Positions 11,318 through 23,271 of a stretch of 64,000 nt of DNA are shown piece after piece. Within the stretch, counting starts at the first letter, position 1. Each line of letters opens with the position of its first letter. This DNA is from Turbatrix aceti (taxonomy: Eukaryota > Nematoda > Chromadorea > Rhabditida > Panagrolaimidae), in contig OZ017767.1 in the NCBI GenBank assembly GCA_963969345.1, positions 10,484,471 through 10,548,470 on the forward strand, written 5' to 3'. The notes below the pieces were generated by a model. The model saw nothing but the letters and a program-made list of their open reading frames with translations, was not told where the DNA came from and searched no databases. The translations under genes and the position numbers were made by a program.

Positions 11318-11358
11318 CCCTATGGTGAAACGCCTTATGGTGAACGTTCCTTTATACC
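11318..11358 (-). repeat. Right terminal repeat of the outer nested element
   Basis: Reverse complement of 195-234, about 40 bases with one extra A. The stretch just inside it (TATTGCGCAGATCCC at about 11306-11320) also occurs at 39420-39434 next to another copy of this family in the ABC transporter intron. This supports a dispersed transposon family rather than a local duplication. Confidence 0.6.
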
Positions 11359-11402
11359 GATAAAAGCAATACATAGTAACTTGTTGTGACCGCCCCTCGA
11401 CT

Positions 11403-11752
11403 TTACGATTTACTCCCGGTGATAAAAACACCTGTAACAAACAATACATAATTACAATACATCAATGAGGGAAATGTAATCGACATTCTCCATCCAGTTT
11501 TTTTTTTATCCGAGACTTTGTTTATGCAAGAAATAAAATATAATTTTTTAGCTTGGCAGGGATTAACACACTTCCGGTATCGTTTCCGTAGCAATGCCAT
11601 GTGGTTTGTTCACCTTTGGTCACTTTTGCACCTCGGCAGTAATTGCATTGAAATAAGTTACTTGATATGAGTTCTACCGCTGAATTTTGTTGTTAAAATA
11701 AAAAAAATGCTAAAATTATAGAAACTGTAAAAAATTTACGTTCAGTGCACAT
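11403..11752 (-). CDS. Tentative small cysteine-containing protein
   Basis: Reading leftwards from an ATG at 11752-11750, the direct frame has a hydrophobic signal-like start, then an immediate in-frame TAA. Removing an intron of about 60 bases (donor after GAAC, acceptor AAAATTCAG) restores a frame containing QCNYCRG, KGEQTTWHCYGND and, after a second splice, an LMYCNYVLF tail ending at 11403. Spaced cysteines suggest a small extracellular or membrane protein. Both readings are possible, a gene with two short introns or a decayed gene whose signal peptide is cut off by a stop. Family unknown. Confidence 0.35.
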
Positions 11753-11778
11753 CGATTCTTTTATAATATCGTTTTTAC

Positions 11779-12317
11779 CAGAGTTGTTCAATTCGACAGT
11801 TTTCAGTGCTCGCTCTGCTCGCGCTCTTTGAGCAATTCAATTTTCCGTGCTCGCTCTGCTCATGCTCTTTGAGTTCCTAAAATTTTCGCGCTCGCTCCGC
11901 TCGCACTCTTTTATTCTCAGATCCTCTGCTCTTGCTCTGCTCACGCTCGTGAGTTGAGCAAGAGCGAGCAATGAGCGAACATGGCTCACACAAAAAAATG
12001 TGAATTTTGAGCCAAAATTCAGTTCCTCACTAAAAGAAAGACCGTATACTCCTTGGAGATACCCCCAACATCGTGTTTTTGGTCGAAATTACCAGTATTT
12101 TAGTATTTGTAGCACTAAATTTATAGTGAGCAGTGCTCATTTTAAAAATTTCTCTTGCTCGCTCTGCTCGCGCTCTTTGAGCAATTCAATTTTTCGTGCT
12201 CGCTCTGCTCATGCTCATTGAGCACTCCAATTTTTCGCGCTCGCTCCGCTCGCGCTCGTGAGCTGAGCAGGAGCGAGCAGTGAGCAGGAGCAATTTGGTG
12301 AGCATCGAACAACTCTG
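11779..12317. mobile_element. hAT-like non-autonomous element with perfect 8-bp duplication
   Basis: A 539-bp element with terminal inverted repeats CAGAGTTGTTC and GAACAACTCTG, flanked by the perfect 8-base repeat GTTTTTAC (11771-11778 and 12318-12325). CAGAG-type ends with an 8-bp duplication are characteristic of the hAT superfamily. The interior consists largely of variants of the words GCTCGCTCTGCTCGCGCTC and TTTGAGCAATTCAATTTT, giving a GAGC-rich low-complexity pattern. No coding potential is credited. Confidence 0.85.
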
Positions 12318-12325
12318 GTTTTTAC

Positions 12326-15300
12326 ACAAAAAGTATAACGAATTTACTTAACAAATAAAATTAGTTTTCTGTAAAAAATTATTCGATAAACTTTAAAAAA
12401 ATTCATTTTTAGAATGCAAAATTTTACTTTATCAAGAAAAACCTGACACTGATATAATTGTGTTACCTTCATGATATTTACCTTGTGCTTTCAACTGTTA
12501 GTTCTTATTCCAAGTTCAGGTATAAATTATATTTAAAAAATGTTGTCAAACATAATAAATATGGTTTCAAAGGTCAAGCAGACTGTTCACTGTCAGAACC
12601 ACATCCGGCTTTAGCATACCTCCAAGTTGATAACCTTTAAAGTATGTACATATTCATTAATCTCAATCCAAATCTTTCATTTCCTTGCAATTTTTTCGAC
12701 ATGTTAGCATGTGACTGTTAAACTGTCTGATGATAATAATATATTTACTTTTGTACTCTTAATCCATGAGAAAAGCTTCGTTTTCATAGTAAATGTTGTT
12801 TGTATACATTTAATATCCGCTCTTTGTTACGACATTTTCTTTGAGAGTACATAATCTTGACATTGTGTAATGTTTGTTTTCTTTTGTTGAAATAACAATA
12901 ATTTACGACATTGCTTCCAATTATGTATTTTTTTGCATAAAAAAACTTATATCGAATCGCGCAGAAAACCTGAAATACTGACCGTTTGCCTTTGTCCATA
13001 TCTGTAATGGTTTTGGTTTAACAAAAAAATTATCAATTCAAAAGTCATAATACGCAACGTGTATTTTTTGCAGAAATAATTTCCTTAATTTTGCATTTTT
13101 AATTCTGTCCGATTCAAAAATCCCCGGTCGCAGAAGCAGATGGCACAGAACAACTTTTAATCACAATTTCCGCTGTTCGAGTTTACTTTTTTACTGCTTC
13201 CGTCATTTTTTTTATTCATTCATCAGTTCATCAAAAAATGAGTTTTCTGCTTTGTTTGCAGTCATTATATGACGTTTTCTTTTTCAAAATGTATCTTTTT
13301 TTGGCTGACTGGTCAAACAACATAAAATGCAACCTTCGCTTTTTTTTAATACGATTACGACACAAAAGCAAATATTTATTATAATAGAAAATTAAACTTT
13401 GTGCCAAAAAAAAGATGACTTCCTTATCATCGCCAAGACATGTCTACGTTGTCAGGGTTGAAGGCTTACAGTTGCCAAGTAAAGTCTAGCTCAACGAAAT
13501 TTTTTTTATAAATAAAAAAATATTTTTGACAACTTTTATTTTATTTAACAAAATAAATGAGTCAAAAAAAAACGTTCTCTGTATTTTTTTCTAAAAAAAA
13601 TTCTGCATGGTGTCAGATATCGTTTTACCACAATTTTTTTCGCACGGTTTGTAAATCAATCCATGTTTTGCCAAAAGTTATGGGTTCTTTTACTTTTCCT
13701 GTCCGGTTTCGTGCCATTTCGGAAAAAAAATTGAAAAGCAAAAAAAATGAAAAAAAAAAATAAATAAAATGTGTATAAAGTTTCGATGTGCAAATTCAAA
13801 TTCGTTACACTTTTTATTTTGTTTTCCTACAAAAAGTGTAACGCATTTCTGACAAATAAAATTTGTTTTGATAAAAAATGATTCAAAATATTCAAAATAA
13901 AATTTTACATTTGACATTTAATTTTTCTGTTTTTTGAACCATGTCTGCATAAAAAAAATAGACTATGATCAAATTAGGTTTTTAATTTCTTATCCAAAAA
14001 AAGCTTATTTTTTCGGCCCCGTCTCGCCATTACAGTACTGAAAACTGATCCCCCAAAACTATAAAATAATTTATGAAAGTCAACATTTTGCGTTCGCATT
14101 TGCGTTCGTGGATGTGGGATGTGGTATTTTCCCATTCCTCCATCTCTGCTCCCTGCCATCGTAGTAGACTTATATTTATTATACTTTGCTTGGGAAAATT
14201 CTGTCAACGAAAGGTATGATATTGTTATTATTATTATTTTTAGATTCCATTGACTTTCTTCCCCTTTATTTTGTTACATACCTCTCTCAAGATTACGGTT
14301 GGTTGACAGCTTCTGACATTTTGACAGGAGCAAAAGTGCGTCAGATTTGTTTGACCTGGGGTGTGTCTTTGCATTTCATTTCCGCTGTCATCTTTGTCTT
14401 TGTCTTTGCCATTTTTTTCTAATTTTCATTTTTCCGTATTTTCTGAACTTTACTTTATTTTTTGAACAGTTCACCTTTGCCTTTTTACGCAAGTAAGCAT
14501 TTCCGTCGATGATGCACCCCATCCATGTGTGCCAGGACACAGTCACTGTCTGACGATGATGCATGGTCGACGACGACGACGACGACGTCGTGCCGTGGAC
14601 GACGTCGTCGCCGTCACCGTCTTCCTATCAAATTTCAAAAAAAAAAGAAGAAAAAAAATTTCATGCGGTGGGGTCTTTTTTATTTTTTTTCCAGAGTTAA
14701 CCATGCTTCCGGTGACTTTGCCGAAGTCAAAGTCAAAGAAGGGGCTGTCCTTTCTTTTTTCGTCACTGTATGTAAGAAGAAACATAAAACGATACCGAGA
14801 GAGAGGGACGTCATGGCCCCGGCCCAGCCATGCCAGGCCTGCAAGCGAGGTTTGCTAGGTGGAGATTAACACACACACACACGCACAGAAATGCGCATGC
14901 ACAGGGTTAAAAAAATTTTGTAAGTATTTATATCAGACAATCCACGAGGGGGTGTGGAGCTGGTTTTGTTGGTTGCCAAAAATGAATTTTTTTTCTCCTT
15001 TGTCTAAATAGGGTGCTTAAGAGGTTTTAATGAAGTGTTATATGTCTTTTTTTGGCAAGTCGCAGAGGATAGAAGATAGGATTCTGGAAGACAGAGAGTC
15101 CTTTGTAGGTCCCTAAGGGGTCAGGACTTGACGGAATGTCATGCCGCCACTTGGCACGTGGTTGGGGTGGATATCATGCATCATGCCCTTTCCACTCTTT
15201 TTTTAATGGTTCAGTCTTAGCCTGGAGCTAATCGGATTCTGTCTTGAGGGCAAAGTAGCCTCGCTTACGCGACCAAACTTCCATATTTTTTTTCCTGGCA

Positions 15301-15776
15301 TCGGTGCAAACCACAAATGATATCAAGGAAATTATCTAAGTGGAAAAAAATTTTTTTCTTGTGTTTTGGAACTCATTTCGTTTGTTTTATCGTATCCTGT
15401 GCGCTGTGTGCTCCGCCTGCGTTTCAAAAATGTTGCTTCTCCTTTTTTTGTTCGTTCGCTTCACGCATTTTTTTGAACGAGCGCAGCGTGTGTTTCGGTC
15501 TTTCCTGTTCTTTTTTTTGCTCACTCAAGAAAAAAAAGAAGCAACTCGGCATAAAAAAACGGAGCTGATCGTTCGTTCTTTTTCGTCCGGTTCGACGTAG
15601 CCCAACTCAATTGTCCCCCCGGGCCAGAAAAAAAATGAGGATCCTTCTCACCCAAATAATTTTTTTTTCTATGTATCTATATTTTGTCTTTGCAGCACCC
15701 TGCAATCCCGGATGTAACGCCCGCCTCTCCTGTGAGCCTCAGCTGGTCGTTAAACCTCATCCCTCTCATCCTTCAG
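12326..15776. other. Long intergenic region, no gene supported
   Basis: AT-rich DNA with many homopolymer A/T runs. Simple repeats are visible: a CGA/GAC triplet run at about 14563-14605 and a CA run at about 14868-14885. A block of more balanced composition (15040-15300) has no open frame or tRNA fold that I can defend. The frames at 14525-14869 and 15317-15600 are short, run through the simple repeats or poly-T, and are not supported as genes. It probably contains the promoter of the receptor gene that starts at 15777. Confidence 0.5.
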
Positions 15777-18700
15777 ATGGCAACGGCCGAAGGCTTTACG
15801 GCCCTCGCATCGCCACCACCCATGACATCCGACGAAGCCGACGTCGACGCTGTCGTCCATGCAATCTCAATCGTATCAAAGGTCATCACGTACATCCTCG
15901 CAGTCTTTGAGCTCACCGTCATTGTATTTATCATTGTTCAACTGCGACAAAAAAAACTCTGGAAATCCGATGGATTCTACCGTATACTCATCGTTGGACT
16001 GATCGTAGACGTTATCGCTGAATTTCTATGGTTCGTCGATGTCGTTTCATTCTATCAAATAGATTTTCTAACTCGTACTGAGATTTTTGTATTTACCTCA
16101 CTTACGCTTTTTATTGGTCCGTGGAATACGTGTATGGCACTCAATCGATGTACCGCAACTTTGCTTCCACTTTCGCATGTTACGGTCAGTTTTTTTGAAA
16201 AAGTTGTTTTTAAGAATAATTTTAAACGAAAAAAGGTTTCAAAAAAAATGTGAAAAATTTCAAAAATCAGAAAAAAAAAACGTTTCAAAAAAATAAATCT
16301 GAAAAAAAAAATTTCAAAAATTTTAAAATAAGTCTAAAAAAAATTTCAAGAATTTCAAATTAAGTCTGAAAAAAAAACGTTTTTTGTATTTTTTTCTATC
16401 ATTAAAAAAATTCTGCTGGAAAATGTATGCTGCATATTTCTTTTTCCGGGTCCATTCATTTTGCAAGTCATTTTTGTTCGAGAAGAAAAAAATGTCCAAG
16501 ACAACGACGTGTGCTTCCGACATGTGTCACGTCACAACCAAAGGTCACTGACTTTCTATTTCTTTTTTTTCGCATAATAGAGATGCGATATCATGAAATT
16601 CAAAACTCCAATTTTTTTTCCAACTGTTTTGGACCCGCTCGTCCGGGTGTGTCTGGCGCTGCTGACTTTTCACTTTTTCGGGGAATTGCACTTTTAAATT
16701 TTTTTTTCTATTTTTTTTGGAGGTGTGGGCTAACTGAAAAGCAAAATAAGGCATGCCTGGAACAACAATCTTTTGACACCAGAAAGGATCATTCATGTCA
16801 GTGCATTACGTTAACCAGAAAAAAAATTTTTTTTACACCCCATCAAAAGTGGCACGCACTCCGCTGTTTTTTGGACATGAATGCGAATTTTTCATTCATA
16901 ATTTTTTCTTGCATCATCTTACTCATTTTTTAAATTGAAAAAAAAAGAGTAAATTGAAATAAACCAAAGGTCGTGTTGCTTTTTTTGGAAACATGCGGCG
17001 GCGTCGGAGTGCACTGAACTGACTAACTGACTACTGACCGTTTTTTTCTTTTTCTTTCCTCGCTCTTCTTTTTTTGCAACTTGCCTCCTTCTTCTTTTTT
17101 TTTCCTTTCCGCAGGGCGTAAGGATGAATTCAAGGCTCGGGTAATTTCATTACGGTGATTCTGGCACGATGAGCCAAGCGAGGCGATGAAATGGGCACCG
17201 AAGCAGGCATTGTCATGAGCAATAAAAAAATGATCGTTTTCTTTTTTTTTCTGCAGTGCACAAAAAAATTTTGAAGGAGAAAACGAAAATGAAGACAAAA
17301 TTTTTTTTGAGTTTAACAACGAGCTCTGTCTGCTCTGATGATGGCATGATGGGGAGTTTTTTTCACTTCATCATCCTTGGCACACGACTCGTTGACGGGA
17401 TGGGATGTACTACTTTTGGCAAGGCACGGAGAGCAAAAAAGAAAAAAAGTTATGAGAGCGTTTGTAAATTATCTGCAAACCAAAAAAAGAGAATTCATAA
17501 TTTCATTTTTTTCGGTTTTTGGAAAATTTCATTTGCAAGGCAGTAAAAAAGTCCAAAATTGATTTTAACATAATAACAAGGAAAAATGGTACTTTGCCCT
17601 ATCACAGAGATCATCCAAAGAAGACAAAAAATTGTAATTTCAATGCAAGAATATAAATTACGAACAAGAAAGAACGCTAATTATGACATTATTCAAACGT
17701 AGTAGCGGCATAAAAATTTTAAACAGGAATTCATGTTTTTTTTCGATCTAGGAAAAATGAAAAAAAATAGACTTTTTTGAAAAAAAATTGACATTTTGCA
17801 GTTTTGAAAAAATGAAAAATAAAAAAAATTGGGCGTTTTTGATCACTTTTGGTACAAAATAAATAAAAAAAACTAAATAAAAAAACTGTAATTTTTATTT
17901 TTTTATTTTTCTATCAAATTTGCCCCATCAGGAGATTTTAGATATGTTTTAGACCATATTAACCACAGTTTTTTTAGATTTGGACAAATCGCCACGTCTA
18001 CATCATCGATGCGTTGCTTCTGATTTATCCGCTCGTTATTTGCTGGCAGGCTATAATTATCAATCCCTGCATCATGGGTACATGGGAAACGGTTCGTTGA
18101 ACTTTGAATAAAAAACAAATTCGAATAAAAAAAATGTTTGCATGATAAATAAATTGTTCAGAAATTTTTAGGACAAAGAACGTTTTTTTTTTCTTTATTT
18201 ACTTTTTTGGCGCTCTAAATATCTGGCTCCGGCAGTCGTCGAGGGACCGCTGGCCCATTTCGATCTTATCATAAACTTTGACCTTTACCTTCTAATTTTA
18301 GTGCCATACATCATGGCATCATTCATGCCTTTGAATGTTGGGGAAAACATAAATAACAATTTCTCATAATTAAAACTGACCTTTTTATCGGATGTTGTGG
18401 GAGAGAGCACAAATTTACTTCCAGCAAAAATGATAAGTTCAAATTGCAATTTTTGATATTCAGCAAGTGCCATGGCACTACCATGCCATATCTGTTTATC
18501 CAGCATAAATATCTTTCATATTCCGATGCAATTAGCAATTGGTTTCTATTGCAACTAAATTTACTTGCAATTTTTATCCTTTTTTTGCAGTCTGAATTTT
18601 TTTGCACTTTCTGGATGAAATTATGAATACACGGCGACATGCCAGAGGCGTGTTTCGTCCATTTTGAGTGCCCATGAGTATTTATGTATTTTTTGGGGGC

Positions 18701-19780
18701 GAAAAACATTGAATGCAAGGGCAAAGTAAGTGCTGACAAAAGGGATGTAGAAAAAAGTATGTAATTGTCAAACTTATTGTTTTTTTACGGAATAGAACAA
18801 TGGCCAAAACGGGTGAGTGACTGAATGAATGTGTGAATGGGAGAAAAAAATTACACGAATATGAGTGAATTTGAAATTTGGGACGTTGATAAAACTAAAA
18901 AACTCAAATTTCATAGGCTGTTGTTTGTTTTTTGGCATGGGAAAGTAGAGTGCAGTATAGGTACACTTTTTGTGTTATGGAGATGTACTGTAACATTTTT
19001 TTTAATTTGGAAAAAAATTTGTACAACGTAAAAAATGTCCTAAGGCGAAAATTACGATATCAAGGGGAAAAAATTACGCGGTAAAATGTGTCCTCAGGCG
19101 AAAATTACGGTATCGAGGTTCTTACCACGAAAATTACAGCATTAGGGGTTTTTCACCGAAAATCATTGTGCAAAGTTTTCTACTGTAAAATTACGGTAAT
19201 ATTTCTATGACAAAAAAGTAATATCATAGCAGTTTCCCCGACATTTTAATTACGGTAATAAACCTCCAAAAATTTTCAACTTCTCAAAATTTGAAATTTT
19301 TTCAAAAAAAAATTTAATAAAATAATTTAGGTTTGCATCGACCAATTACGCCCCCTCAGATTGTTTATATTTTTCTCAAACCTCGTCCAGGCATTTCTCC
19401 TGCTCCTAATCAATACGCTGGTATTTTTCTGTTCACGGGCAGCGGCGAAGCTGACGCGTCGCTTCGAGCGCAAGATGCTTCTTCACTCAATTTTCTGCTC
19501 ACTCATGCTCGTCATCTACTCGACTGTCCAGACGATCAACACTTTTCTCTATTCTCACTCATTTATCATCAGTGAATTTCTCGAACAACTCAACGTTGTC
19601 ATCTTTGCGATATTTCAGTACGGATCTATATTTGTACTCTTCTGGCTATCTCCGGTTCTTCGAAAGACGTATCTCAATTTTTATTTTTGCAATCGATGGC
19701 GTCCGGCAAGGGGATCGGTGACAAATCAGACGCCGATGATGATGCAACTCTACCAAGGGACGACGTCGAGCTCGGCATAA
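15777..19780 (+). CDS. Nematode serpentine (7TM) receptor, Srv-like, with long introns
   Basis: Exon 1 is 15777-16184. Its ATG follows a CCTTCAG acceptor-like site, and it encodes TM1-TM3, with a basic loop (QLRQKKLW) and ALNRCTATLLPLSH at the end of TM3. Exon 2 starts at 17978 with IWTNRHVYIIDALL and a further hydrophobic segment, ending at 18066 or 18091. A third exon near 18231-18350 reads VVEGPLAHFDLI then a hydrophobic LYLLILVPYIMAS. A last exon from about 19336 or 19360 to the TAA at 19780 holds the final segments, with a basic loop (RRFERKML) and a tail LRKTYLNFYFCNRW. Seven hydrophobic segments and these motifs fit the Srv/Srg class of worm chemoreceptors. Exon 1-2 is secure; the exon 2-3 and 3-4 junctions are uncertain. 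Introns of 1-1.8 kb are unusually long for this window. Confidence 0.6.
19030..19270. repeat. Degenerate minisatellite (ATTACGGTA family), first block
   Basis: Six or so imperfect units of about 30-35 bases with the core CGAAAATTACGGTAT, followed by a GGGTTCTTACCA-like spacer. It lies in the last intron of the receptor gene. The same unit recurs at 19940-20220, on the other side of its last exon. Confidence 0.6.
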
Positions 19781-19939
19781 ACATTTGGCACACACTTATC
19801 ACAGGGGAGGGGTTTTTTAGCATAGGTAATCAAGGTTTTTTGTTAAAATGATGTAAAACGCGGTAAATGCCGATTTTTTACGTTTAACTTACGCTCGGTT
19901 ACTGTAGCAGGGGTAATGCCTGTGAATTGACCGAAAACT

Positions 19940-20220
19940 GCAAGAGGCATAATTACGATACAAGTTTGGGAGAAAAATAATGTAAAAGGGTCCTAAAGCG
20001 AAAACTACGGTATTTAAGGTCCCGGAACGAAAATTACGGTATTAGGGGTCTTATCACGAAAAACATTTATACTGGCGTTTTTACCATAAAATTTGCGGTA
20101 GGAGGATTCTTATCACGAAAACTATAAAGTACTTGGGTTCCTGCTACGAAAACTTTAGTACTGATGCAGTTTTCCAAAATTACGGTATCAAAACCCCTGC
20201 TACACAAAAAAATGTACAAT
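19940..20220. repeat. Degenerate minisatellite (ATTACGGTA family), second block
   Basis: About eight imperfect copies of the same CGAAAATTACGGTATTAGGG-type unit, immediately downstream of the receptor stop codon. The remaining DNA to 20722 shows no gene. A frame at 20302-20499 on the minus strand is short and unsupported. Confidence 0.6.
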
Positions 20221-20722
20221 TTTTGGTTGAAAAGTTCAAATCATTATCAATGACATTTTTTCTTCTTCATATTGTTTGAATTGTTTGTTTGTTAATTAAG
20301 TTCAATAAAACAAGAAACTATCGCATTGCAGCATCCCAAGACGAAGGGCAAATAAAAAAAAGAATGAAAGATAAACCTCGTGTCTTCTACGCGTCATTAG
20401 CGCCGTTGTCCATTGTTTCCTGTCAAGCAGTGTATCTTTCTGGATAAATAATATAAATACATACAAGCGTGAGGGAGGGAATGAGACTATTTTAGTCAAA
20501 CATAAAATGCGTACATACTCTGTAAAAATCAGATTGTTGCATTTAGTATGTAAACGTTTTTAAAAAGTCAATTTTAATTATGCATTCACGTGATTGGTTG
20601 CATGATTTCATTTTGGGGGTGATTAAATAGACCAGTGATTCTACTGCGGTAAGAAATTTTCTATTAACGTGATATGTTCATAAAAATATATAACATAATA
20701 CTTCATTAATTATAAAATTAAA

Positions 20723-22016
20723 CTAAACTTTGGCGATAATAAATGAATCGGCTTTGTACAGAAAAACCAGAGTCGACAAATGAAATTCAATTTTTGGAGT
20801 AACATGTGTTTTTTGCCGTTCGATTTTGTAAATATGACTAGGTATGTCCAAAGGTAAAATATTGAAACCTGCATCAGATATGGCTCGCAAATCAGCCGAC
20901 TGCAGGTCAAAAGTACATGGATTATCATATTTGACGACAATTTTTACACAACTTGGAGCACGATCACCAAGAATTTTACATGTGTCGGCGTACCAGTCTC
21001 TGACTGTTATCCATTCGAAATTGCTCGCGTTGTTTGCACAAAATTCCAAGTTTATGGCTTCCAGGTTAGGCGCCGTTTTTAACACGTTGACAATGAGACT
21101 CAGTATCGAGTCCGGTGAATACAAAGTCAAAAAATCAAAGGTGATTGAAATTGAACGAGTTTTGTCCAGCGGGGAAATTGTGTGTTTTTCGAATATAGAA
21201 TTGAATTCAGGGATGGTGAAAGAGATGCCGTCAAAAAGTAGATTTGGGACGTTCAGTTTTGGGGATTTGAAAAGAAACTAAAAAAATACTAATTTTCAGT
21301 GTTTTGATCAGATTTTTTAAAGGCAATTTGCACCAAAAAATTTTTCAACCATTCAACAACATACCAAAAAATATTGCATTTCTTTGAGATCTTTTTGTTC
21401 ACGCCAACACCAAAGTTTGAGTGTATGAAACCTGGGAGACGGATCAAACATTGATAAATGCGTGAAAAAAATTTTGAAATCTATGAAAACTTCAGCGACC
21501 CGAGATGCAAGATGTGCCAGTGGCATATTTAAATTATGAATTGACAATCTTGAAAAATCCAGGGTTTCCAATTCTGAAATTTTTGTTTTTGATTTTTTTA
21601 CATTTACTTACTGTCAAAATTACTGTAAAGCATTTGTAAAAACCGAGCACTCGGAACATAAGTTAATTTTATCTTCCGGATAAATGGTGCCATCCAAAAT
21701 ATATCATTCTTGCTTTCAAAATGCCAGCGATTTATCAAACCGTTTTCAACGAACTGAAAAAAAAATATGCAGAAAAAAACTTCAATAAAATATGTATAAA
21801 TAAAGCTACCTCGATAGAACCAGATCTCGTTGATTTCAGAATGACTTCTTTGTCTTCCAGAAGTCTTGAAAATGTTTTTGTCATTTCGGAATTCGAAAAA
21901 ACGGCTTCTCTAAGGACACTGAGATCACCTCGACAGGCAAATTCGAGAATAGAACGACGATACCGACGCGACAACACAGGTAATCTGGCATGGAATTCAG
22001 GATTCTCAAGATCCAT
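20723..22016 (-). CDS. Four-exon protein of unknown function, possibly LRR/F-box-associated
   Basis: Exons 21810-22016, 21612-21753, 21365-21573 and 20723-21277 splice in phase to 370 residues. Exon 1 (MDLENPEFHARLPVLSRRYR) is basic and helical. Exon 2 carries NRWHFESKNDIFWMAPF. Exons 3 and 4 have leucine-rich segments reminiscent of degenerate leucine-rich repeats (LETLDFSRLSIHNLNMPLAHL; PNLEAINLEFCANN). Large nematode families of F-box-associated proteins have a similar build, but no F-box can be recognised here, so the link is only a suggestion. No signal peptide or membrane segment is present, so it is probably intracellular. The complementary-strand frames are shadows. Confidence 0.65.
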
Positions 22017-22365
22017 AGCTCGTGTGATGGAAAAGCTGTTGAGACAAAAATAACGATGAAACTAGGCAAATATCACGAACATGTGCGAACATCAAAGTCC
22101 CGTATCAAGCGTGAAAAAAAAACAAGTTTACTTTTCGTCACGTTTTGCCAGAACTATTAGATAATACTAGGGTTAAGATTTCAAATTACGTTTTTACAAA
22201 AAAAACTTTTTTTGTATTTCAAAATTTGCATTTGCCTTGTTTTTTTTCACTTTAGCTTACTGAAATGTCGATAAATTGTTATTCTTCCTTTTTTTCTCCG
22301 CATTCTCGTATTCGTCCCCAATCGACAGTCTTCCCAGATTCCGAAGGACAACGTCATCAATCCTC

Positions 22366-22636
22366 ATGACTTCTTTCAGCAACCTCTTTCTGGCTTGCAT
22401 CCTGATTGCCAGTGTGGTCATCTCCTGCCAGGCTGTGCAAATTGGTACCTTTTTTGTTATATTTTCAATTTTCAAAAAAAAATAAATTTTCAGAGGACCC
22501 CGAAGTTTTGGATTTTTTCAAAGAATTTGGAATCAAGAAGCGAGAAGTGTTCCAGAATCCTGTTGAAAGCATGAACGCCGCAGAAAACTTTGGCTGGAAT
22601 CCATATAGCCGAAACGGCAACCGGCCCCACCTTTAG
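22366..22636 (+). CDS. Small secreted peptide precursor, possibly neuropeptide-like
   Basis: Exons 22366-22444 and 22494-22636 splice to 73 residues. Residues 1-23 are a signal peptide (core LACILIASVVISC, cleavage after CQA). The remainder is short and acidic up to a basic site IKKRE at about residues 40-44. Cleavage there would release a C-terminal peptide of about 30 residues beginning EVFQNPVESM and ending GNRPHL. Signal peptide plus one dibasic/tribasic site is the layout of neuropeptide-like precursors. There is no C-terminal glycine for amidation and no repeated peptide, so another secreted role is possible. Confidence 0.6.
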
Positions 22637-22977
22637 CAAACCTAGCTAGATGCAGCAGTTGTGTACCATGTCGTCGAATCAACCAGTCTCTGACTTTTCT
22701 AGTGACTGTAGAAAATAAAAAAAAATAAAAAATTTTGTTTGATTTTCTTTTCAAAAAAAATAGCAGGAGATAATTTAATTTATGTATCATTTAACAAATC
22801 AGATACATTATAAAAAATACAAAATTACACAGTGTGAAAAACTTTGTTTACAGGGGATTTACGAACGTAGTTTTTCTTGTACCGAATCGAATGTTATGTC
22901 ATTTTTAATGCATTTTTATTGATTAACAAATTAGTAGGAACGTCGCCAAACTCAACGCAGCAAATTTCGGAGACACT

Positions 22978-23018
22978 TGTGCCGGGATAAATGGCTAGTA
23001 GCCATTTATCCCGGCACA
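22978..23018. repeat. Perfect 20-bp inverted repeat
   Basis: Arms 22978-22997 and 22999-23018 are perfectly complementary around a single G. It would extrude as a GC-capped hairpin. No mature small RNA or terminator role can be shown. About 100 bases downstream (23115-23220) is a GC-rich block built from CCCCGGGGAAT words ending TTTGCAACCCTG, which looks like one end of a word-repeat MITE. Confidence 0.7.
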
Positions 23019-23271
23019 AACCTAACTTTCACATTAAAGCGAGATTTGAAGCCCAATTGGCAAACTTCAAAAAAAATAATCACATCATTTTACTTTTCTT
23101 AATTTTTTCGGAAGTTTCCCGGGGAATTTTGGGGGGAATTTGGCAAAGGTGGGGGAATCCCCGGGGATTCCCGGGAATATTCCCCGGGGAATCTCCCGGG
23201 GAATCCCATCTTTGCAACCCTGATGGCTACAATAAAACTATATGTTTTGCATATTTAATCCGCCAACTTAC

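Noticed and set aside
11810..12300. CRISPR-like or satellite array
   Set aside because: Word repeats are irregular with no uniform repeat/spacer structure, and they lie between hAT-like ends with an 8-bp duplication.
14525..14869. Overlapping 109-114-codon frames
   Set aside because: They run through CGA triplet and A-run simple sequence and show no coding character or splice partners.
15611..15776. Coding start of the Srv-like receptor upstream of 15777
   Set aside because: The frame is open back to 15684 but has no ATG there, and CCTTCAG directly before the ATG at 15777 fits a trans-splice acceptor better.
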